Notes under the pieces: model-generated | What the model saw: the letters and a program-made list of their open reading frames with translations, nothing else | Told to the model about the DNA's origin: nothing | Databases searched by the model: none | Translations under genes and position numbers: made by a program | Shown here: positions 59,454 through 64,000 of the stretch, piece by piece | How the letters are laid out: each line of letters opens with the position of its first letter | Numbering within the stretch: the stretch's first letter is position 1 | Assembly: GCA_965230225.1 (NCBI GenBank) | Contig: CBDDKM010000008.1 | Location: forward strand, 186,001-250,000 | DNA: 64,000 nucleotides | Source of the DNA: CALSMU01 sp965230225 | GTDB lineage: Bacteria; Bacteroidota; Bacteroidia; Flavobacteriales_D; Parvicellaceae | Reading direction: 5' to 3'

Positions 59454-60809
59454 ATGAAAAAGTACCTTTTTAAAGGATTATTACAGCAATCTGGATGGAT
59501 CGAGAATGCTGTTGTAGAAGTGGATAATGATGGAAAGATTACATCCATCACCTCTAACACAGAGGGAGCAGAAGCTTTAAATGTGTACGCCCTTCCCGGA
59601 TTTCAAAATGCACACTCTCATGCTTTTCAATATGCTATGGCAGGGTTGGCAGAAATCCATCAATTATCGGCTACTCCAGATGATTTCTGGAGCTGGAGAG
59701 AAGCCATGTATCAACTGGCATTAAGTGTTTCGCCAGATCAACTGGAAAACATTGCAGCCATGTTGTACGCAGAAATGGCCAGACAGGGATATACCAATGT
59801 AGCAGAGTTCCACTATGTGCACCATGATAAAGATGGAAAACCATTCACCAACCTGGCAGAAATGGGAAGCCGACTTATAGCAGCTGCTAAAAGAGCTGGA
59901 ATCCAAATAACATTGGTTCCTATCTTTTACCAAAAAGGAGGCTTTGGACAAGCCCCAAACGACCGTCAGAGAAGATTCATATCGCCAACCATAGATGATT
60001 ACTTAAAGCTATTAGAATCTAGTAAAGAAGCTTGTAAACACTACGAAGGTGCGAATGTAGGAATTGGTATTCACTCCATGAGGGGTGTAGAACCAACAGA
60101 CATTGCTGAGATTGCAAAATCAGGTCCACAGAACATTCCGTTCCACATTCACATATCAGAACAATTAAAAGAAATTGAAGATTCCATTACTTATTTAGGT
60201 AAAAGGCCAGTGGAATGGTTAGCGGAAAATGTACAGTTAAACGAACGCTACCATTTAGTTCATGCCACTCATCTTATCGACGAAGAAACACTCTCTATAG
60301 CCCATTCGGGGGCCAACGTAGTGATCTGCCCTACCACAGAAGGAAACCTGGGCGATGGTATATTCCCATTGAGAAAATATCAGGCCGAAGGAGGAAACTG
60401 GAGTATTGGTACTGACAGCCATGTAGGAATTAACCCATTGGAAGAGTTAAGACTATTGGATTACGGTCAGCGATTAATTACTCATAAGAGAAACACTTAC
60501 ACCTCAACAACACAAGGAGATTCCGGTTTGTATGCAATCGATATGGCCTGCCGTGCAGGACGAAAAGCCATGAATAATTTCACCCCTGAGTTCTTTAAGG
60601 TTGGAGAATCATTTAATGCGGCATTAATTAAGGCAGATTCACCATTAATTGCTTCTTCTAAACTGGAGAGCCTTACCTCTACAATAGTTTACACCGCAGA
60701 TGCTACCATGCAAGCAGGAAGCATTGTAAATGGAAAAATAACAGGAGAAAATTACTCCGAAATAGTAAACGCCTTTGTGAGGACCATAAATGAATTAGGA
60801 AATAGATAA
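59454..60809 (+). CDS. hutF: Formimidoylglutamate deiminase
   Basis: A 451-residue amidohydrolase-superfamily enzyme. It has the metal-binding HxH motif HSHAFQYAMAG (preceded by LPGFQNAH), WSWREAMYQLALSVSPDQL, VAEFHYVHHDKDGKP, the later His in HLVHATHL and the catalytic Asp in SIGTDSHVGINPLEELRLL. The pattern is that of HutF, which deiminates formiminoglutamate to N-formylglutamate plus ammonia, feeding HutG encoded just upstream. Length and start (ATG 59454) are normal. A palindromic terminator lies right after the stop. Confidence 0.94.
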   Translation: MKKYLFKGLLQQSGWIENAVVEVDNDGKITSITSNTEGAEALNVYALPGFQNAHSHAFQYAMAGLAEIHQLSATPDDFWSWREAMYQLALSVSPDQLENIAAMLYAEMARQGYTNVAEFHYVHHDKDGKPFTNLAEMGSRLIAAAKRAGIQITLVPIFYQKGGFGQAPNDRQRRFISPTIDDYLKLLESSKEACKHYEGANVGIGIHSMRGVEPTDIAEIAKSGPQNIPFHIHISEQLKEIEDSITYLGKRPVEWLAENVQLNERYHLVHATHLIDEETLSIAHSGANVVICPTTEGNLGDGIFPLRKYQAEGGNWSIGTDSHVGINPLEELRLLDYGQRLITHKRNTYTSTTQGDSGLYAIDMACRAGRKAMNNFTPEFFKVGESFNAALIKADSPLIASSKLESLTSTIVYTADATMQAGSIVNGKITGENYSEIVNAFVRTINELGNR

Positions 60810-60814
60810 ATAGG

Positions 60815-60840
60815 AAGGCCTGCAATTGCAGGCCTTTTTG
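60815..60840 (+). terminator. Intrinsic terminator of the hutG-hutF operon
   Basis: A perfect palindrome with arms AAGGCCTGCAA / TTGCAGGCCTT followed by TTTG. It lies 5 bases after the hutF stop. Confidence 0.85.
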
Positions 60841-60960
60841 TTTCTTCAATTATTCGAAAACTACCTGATTCCAACCCATATCTAATTAGGTCTCCCCTTT
60901 GCTACATTCTCATTTGCAGTGTATTATTATAATATTGACCTTCAAGGTAAAATCGATAAT

Positions 60961-62721
60961 ATGAAAAAATTAACTACCCTCCCACTGTTAGCTGTTACGT
61001 CGTTATTAACAGCTCAAACCCCAAATTTTGACTACCTCAATATCAATCAGGTAAATGCAAAAATCCACTCGGCCGGAATGATGTTCTCGGATACCGTAAA
61101 TGGCGGAAATGGCTATGAATTCCCCAATGGATCTGGGCTAAGTACCTATTATAACTCTGGTCTTTGGATTGGCGCTACCGATTTTAACGGGCAACTTTAT
61201 CTGGCCGGACAAAGTGAATATTCAGGGAAAGATTACTACCCAGGCCCCATTAGTGATTCAATTTGGTACAATGATGCACATCAGTTATGGAACAATGTAT
61301 GGAAAGTGGATAAGGCTGACATAGACCTATTCGTTGGAATGATCCCTTGCCTTCTAGATCCTTCGTGTACGCTTCCTCCCGGGTACACCATCCCCTCTTC
61401 TATAATGAGTTGGCCGGCACACGGTAATATGGCTCATGGACAGGAATTTCAGATAGCACCATTTGTAGACATTAATAATGATGGAATATATGATCCACTA
61501 GCTGGAGATCATCCTTGTATTAAGGGAGATCAGGCCATATTTACCATTTTCAATGACGACTATACACACGAAGAAACCGGAGGACAGCCATTAAGAGTTG
61601 AAATTATGGCTCTTCATTATGCATACAGTAGTAGTGACTCTGCGTTGAACAATACTATTTTTTCGGAATACAAAATCACTAATAAATCCATCAACTCTTA
61701 TAGCGACTTACACATCGGTTTCTACGAGGATATGGACGTTGGAAATGCTGCAGATGATTTTGTAGGTTGCGACATCGAAAGAAACCTTGGATATTCTTAC
61801 AACGGCACCGCAACCGACTCACCTTCATCTAACTCATACAATGGTTATGTTCCGGCACAAGGAATTCTGTTGCTAAAAGGTCCACAAATGGACAACGATA
61901 ACTACGACAATATGGTTGGTATTGCCTCCGACCAAAGCATCAATGGATGTAATTTTGGAGATTTAATTGATGACAACGAGCGATTGGGTATGACATCGTT
62001 TGGATACTTTAGTACTACTCTACCCAATAACATCTACGGAGCACCAACTACTGCTGCGGAATATTATAGTAAACTAAGAGGATATTGGAAAGACGGAACA
62101 CAATACCGATATGGAGGGAATGGACACTTTTCCGATCCCAACAATACAGGTATCAAAACTGCATTTTGTTTCCCGGATGACTCGGACACCAATTATTACC
62201 TTTCTTCCAATGGAGCACAAGTTCCAAACTGGTCAGAGACAACAGAATCATTAACTCCGGGAGAAAGAGGACTTCTTCTATCCACTGGAGGAATTTCGCT
62301 TAGTTACGGTGAGTCAGTAGATTTAGCAATAGCTAGAATTTCTGCAGCCGATTATGATGGAAATAACCTATCGAGTTTAGACCTACTAAAATCCTACTCA
62401 GATGATATTAGAAATTTCTACCCATGCGATTCTGAAAGTTTTATTTGCAGTGCCCCACCAGTTGGACTGGAAGAACAAGCAAACATCACTTTGGAAATTT
62501 ACCCCAACCCTGGAACAGGAATATTTAACTATACTTCTGATGCTACCAATATCAACTCCGTTAGAATTGTGGATTTAACCGGAAAAGTGGTGCGCCATCT
62601 AAACACCGTAAATGCAAACGGGACTATAGATATTAGTGATGTTAACAACGGAATCTACTTCCTGAGTTTCCAATTGGATAACGGAATGGTTGTAAGCAAA
62701 AGAATCATTAAAAATGATTAA
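60961..62721 (+). CDS. Secreted protein with T9SS type A sorting domain, function unknown
   Basis: A 586-residue protein with signal peptide (MKKLTTLPLLAVTSLLTAQ), a large unrecognised region (about 20-500) rich in Asp, Asn, Gly and Tyr (for example FVDINNDGIYDPLAGDHPCI, which looks like a calcium-binding or dockerin-type Asp loop), and a C-terminal sorting domain beginning LEIYPNPGTGIFNY and ending MVVSKRIIKND. Export by T9SS is inferred. I see no catalytic motif. ATG 60961 is the start; the in-frame 60919 start would break the signal peptide. It lies in its own transcription unit between two terminators. Confidence 0.85.
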   Translation: MKKLTTLPLLAVTSLLTAQTPNFDYLNINQVNAKIHSAGMMFSDTVNGGNGYEFPNGSGLSTYYNSGLWIGATDFNGQLYLAGQSEYSGKDYYPGPISDSIWYNDAHQLWNNVWKVDKADIDLFVGMIPCLLDPSCTLPPGYTIPSSIMSWPAHGNMAHGQEFQIAPFVDINNDGIYDPLAGDHPCIKGDQAIFTIFNDDYTHEETGGQPLRVEIMALHYAYSSSDSALNNTIFSEYKITNKSINSYSDLHIGFYEDMDVGNAADDFVGCDIERNLGYSYNGTATDSPSSNSYNGYVPAQGILLLKGPQMDNDNYDNMVGIASDQSINGCNFGDLIDDNERLGMTSFGYFSTTLPNNIYGAPTTAAEYYSKLRGYWKDGTQYRYGGNGHFSDPNNTGIKTAFCFPDDSDTNYYLSSNGAQVPNWSETTESLTPGERGLLLSTGGISLSYGESVDLAIARISAADYDGNNLSSLDLLKSYSDDIRNFYPCDSESFICSAPPVGLEEQANITLEIYPNPGTGIFNYTSDATNINSVRIVDLTGKVVRHLNTVNANGTIDISDVNNGIYFLSFQLDNGMVVSKRIIKND

Positions 62722-62741
62722 GTAAAACGATTACTTTATGG

Positions 62742-62767
62742 AAATCCTCGTTTTCTGACGGGGATTT
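62742..62767 (+). terminator. Intrinsic terminator of the T9SS cargo gene
   Basis: A 9-bp stem (AAATCCTCG / CGGGGATTT, one T-G pair) with an 8-base loop, followed by a T-rich tract. It lies 20 bases after the stop. Confidence 0.75.
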
Positions 62768-62835
62768 TTTATTTTTATTAGGCTATTCAGGTACAATTAT
62801 TGCAAGTAATGTATTGCCATGAATACGTATTGAGT

Positions 62836-63381
62836 ATGAAAAAAACCTTACTATTAGCCTTCTTATTATCACTTTTCTCCTTTGGTAAAGCTCAAACCGA
62901 AGACAATTTCTTCCTCTTTCTGGAGCAAGAAAATGGAGTACTTGGAGACCAACTGGTCAACTCGTATCAGGTTAAACTGAAATACTTTGTTGAGGAAAAC
63001 ATTAGCATTAATTATTCTTTAGGATTGAAACACATGCTATTGGACGATGAATGGACCTTTCACTTTCCAATGGGAGTAGCATTATTGGCTTCCGGACTTA
63101 CTTATCTTTCCCTTTTTCTACCTGAAGAAGTAGAATTTCATATTCCCCTCTCCCAACAAACCAAATTGAGCCCGTACATTAACCTATTAGGATTGGAGTT
63201 GGGACCCGAACAAGGAATCAACGATAATCAACTCTATTTTTCCTGGGGAGTAGGTAGCAGATTTGGATTTGTTTCCAGAAGCAAAGCACTAGAAATTTCA
63301 GTGTCTGCAGCTTACAAAGGTGTTCAGCATTATGGCCATGGATGGTTTGTTGGAACCTCTGCCGGCTTCGTTATCAAATAA
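62836..63381 (+). CDS. Small secreted hypothetical protein (first of two tandem paralogues)
   Basis: A 181-residue protein from ATG 62836 with signal peptide (MKKTLLLAFLLSLFSFGKAQ). The mature part has LEQENGVLGDQLVNSYQVKL, KYFVEENISINYSLGLKHML, one hydrophobic segment (ALLASGLTYLSLFLPEEVEF) and a C-terminal part ending GTSAGFVIK, resembling a small outer-membrane barrel. I do not recognise a family. The next gene is a clear paralogue sharing the N-terminal region and the PEEVEFH motif, and the two share a similar upstream stretch (GGTACAATTxTTG about 50 bases before the ATG). Confidence 0.75.
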   Translation: MKKTLLLAFLLSLFSFGKAQTEDNFFLFLEQENGVLGDQLVNSYQVKLKYFVEENISINYSLGLKHMLLDDEWTFHFPMGVALLASGLTYLSLFLPEEVEFHIPLSQQTKLSPYINLLGLELGPEQGINDNQLYFSWGVGSRFGFVSRSKALEISVSAAYKGVQHYGHGWFVGTSAGFVIK

Positions 63382-63448
63382 CTCTATTTTCAATTTAGGT
63401 ACAATTCTTGGTAAATCTCAAGTGCCATGAATTTAATTTACCTAAACT

Positions 63449-64000
63449 ATGAGAAAATCCGTTTTACTAGCGATTTCCCTATCGCTATGCTTCTTTGCCA
63501 AGGCGCAAGAGGCAGAAACCTTTATGGGCTATTACGAACAGGAACAAGGTTTCCTGGGCGACCAACCAGTCAATTCTTATCAAATTAAACTTAAATACTT
63601 CCCTGAAGACAACATCAGTTTGAACTACTCCCTTGGCCTCAAACAATTTCTGGATCAGGATCGGTGGCAATTTCATTGCCCGGCCGGTCCTGTATTTGGA
63701 GTTCCTGCAGCTGGAGTTGGAGTTGGAATGACCTTGCTTGGTTTGGCAAAAATGGCTGTAACCAGCGATGAGGAAGAAGAAGACTATTGGGATGATTCCG
63801 ATGGTTACTGTGCTTGTGATGACCCTTCCCAACCATTCTACAACCCCTATGACCCAGACTGTCCTACAGCAGTAGATCAAGCCAGTACAGACGATGAAGG
63901 TCTGGATGGCGGACTTATGTTTATAGGAGGCTTAGGTTTAGTAGCTGCCGGTGTTATTGCCACCCTGATTCCAGAAGAAGTAGAATTCCACCTTCCGATA
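63449..64000 (+). CDS. Partial secreted hypothetical protein (second tandem paralogue, cut by right edge)
   Basis: An open frame from ATG 63449 to the end of the window without a stop, 184 residues visible. It has a signal peptide (MRKSVLLAISLSLCFFAKAQ) and a region matching the previous gene (EQEQGFLGDQPVNSYQIKL, KYFPEDNISLNYSLGLKQ, later IPEEVEFHLP). Between these it carries an insertion absent from the first copy: a Gly/Val-rich hydrophobic stretch, an acidic stretch (DEEEEDYWDDSDGYCACDD) and a Cys/Pro/Tyr part. It is incomplete at the 3' end. Function unknown. Confidence 0.75.
   Translation, partial: MRKSVLLAISLSLCFFAKAQEAETFMGYYEQEQGFLGDQPVNSYQIKLKYFPEDNISLNYSLGLKQFLDQDRWQFHCPAGPVFGVPAAGVGVGMTLLGLAKMAVTSDEEEEDYWDDSDGYCACDDPSQPFYNPYDPDCPTAVDQASTDDEGLDGGLMFIGGLGLVAAGVIATLIPEEVEFHLPI

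Noticed and set aside
1..64000. CRISPR arrays, tRNA or rRNA genes, insertion sequences or prophage.
   Set aside because: No regularly spaced repeats, cloverleaf-like segments, transposase or phage genes were seen on either strand; gaps are short and mostly explained by promoters and terminators.

Overview
The window is a chromosomal segment of a Bacteroidota bacterium, most likely order Flavobacteriales. Evidence for this: an AT-rich sequence; a 288-residue primary sigma factor of the short Bacteroidota type; Bacteroidota-style -7 boxes (TAnnTTTG) in front of about a dozen genes; a split transketolase; a type IX secretion/gliding gene set (two PorT-like proteins, PorQ, a PorP/SprF domain) together with cargo proteins carrying type A and type B (CHU_C) sorting domains; and a lipoprotein TamA homologue (TamL). 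I see no phage, transposon, CRISPR array, tRNA or rRNA gene. The segment looks like ordinary, densely packed core chromosome with some unusual envelope genes.

Layout. 0-12 kb: an unrecognised membrane protein cut by the left edge, a secreted Cys-rich protein, BamA, a secreted peptidylarginine-deiminase-like cargo, topoisomerase III, a large outer-membrane receptor-like barrel and an AraC-type regulator. 12-19 kb: housekeeping genes on the minus strand (rpe, rpoD, pnp, rpsO, accD, class I aldolase). 19-25 kb: a GT-C/TPR membrane protein, TamL, a divergent SpoU-type RNA methyltransferase and a His-box hydroxylase. 25-31 kb: an FAD oxidoreductase, two tandem PorT paralogues, ubiE, and an ECF sigma/anti-sigma pair. 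31-36 kb: a DUF4139 protein followed by a fusion of a PorP/SprF domain to a YfbK-type von Willebrand A protein. 36-40 kb: a PLP sulfhydrylase, a membrane J-protein, a second ECF sigma factor with a tiny membrane partner, and a hypothetical protein. 40-45 kb: PorQ, YchF, a CUB/PKD/P-domain CHU_C cargo. 45-53 kb: transketolase halves separated by a VWA gene, a third ECF sigma cassette (sigma, anti-sigma, LTXXQ-like sensor), mtaB and lgt. 53-64 kb: a TonB receptor/DUF4249 pair, a secreted papain-fold-like protein with a lipoprotein, an orphan MoxR ATPase, hutG and hutF, a T9SS type A cargo, and two tandem secreted paralogues of which the second runs off the right edge.

How the genes fit together. 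Envelope biogenesis and T9SS dominate: BamA and TamL handle barrel assembly, Lgt makes lipoproteins, PorT and PorQ belong to the T9SS, and at least three genes encode T9SS substrates. Three separate ECF sigma cassettes, each with a different type of membrane partner, suggest several envelope-sensing circuits close together. The most unusual items are the PorP/SprF-VWA fusion in an apparent operon with DUF4139, the VWA gene between the transketolase subunits, the PorT duplication, the PPAD-like T9SS cargo, and -7 boxes placed only 5-7 bases before the start codons of topB, ubiE, ychF and mtaB, which would give transcripts almost without leaders.
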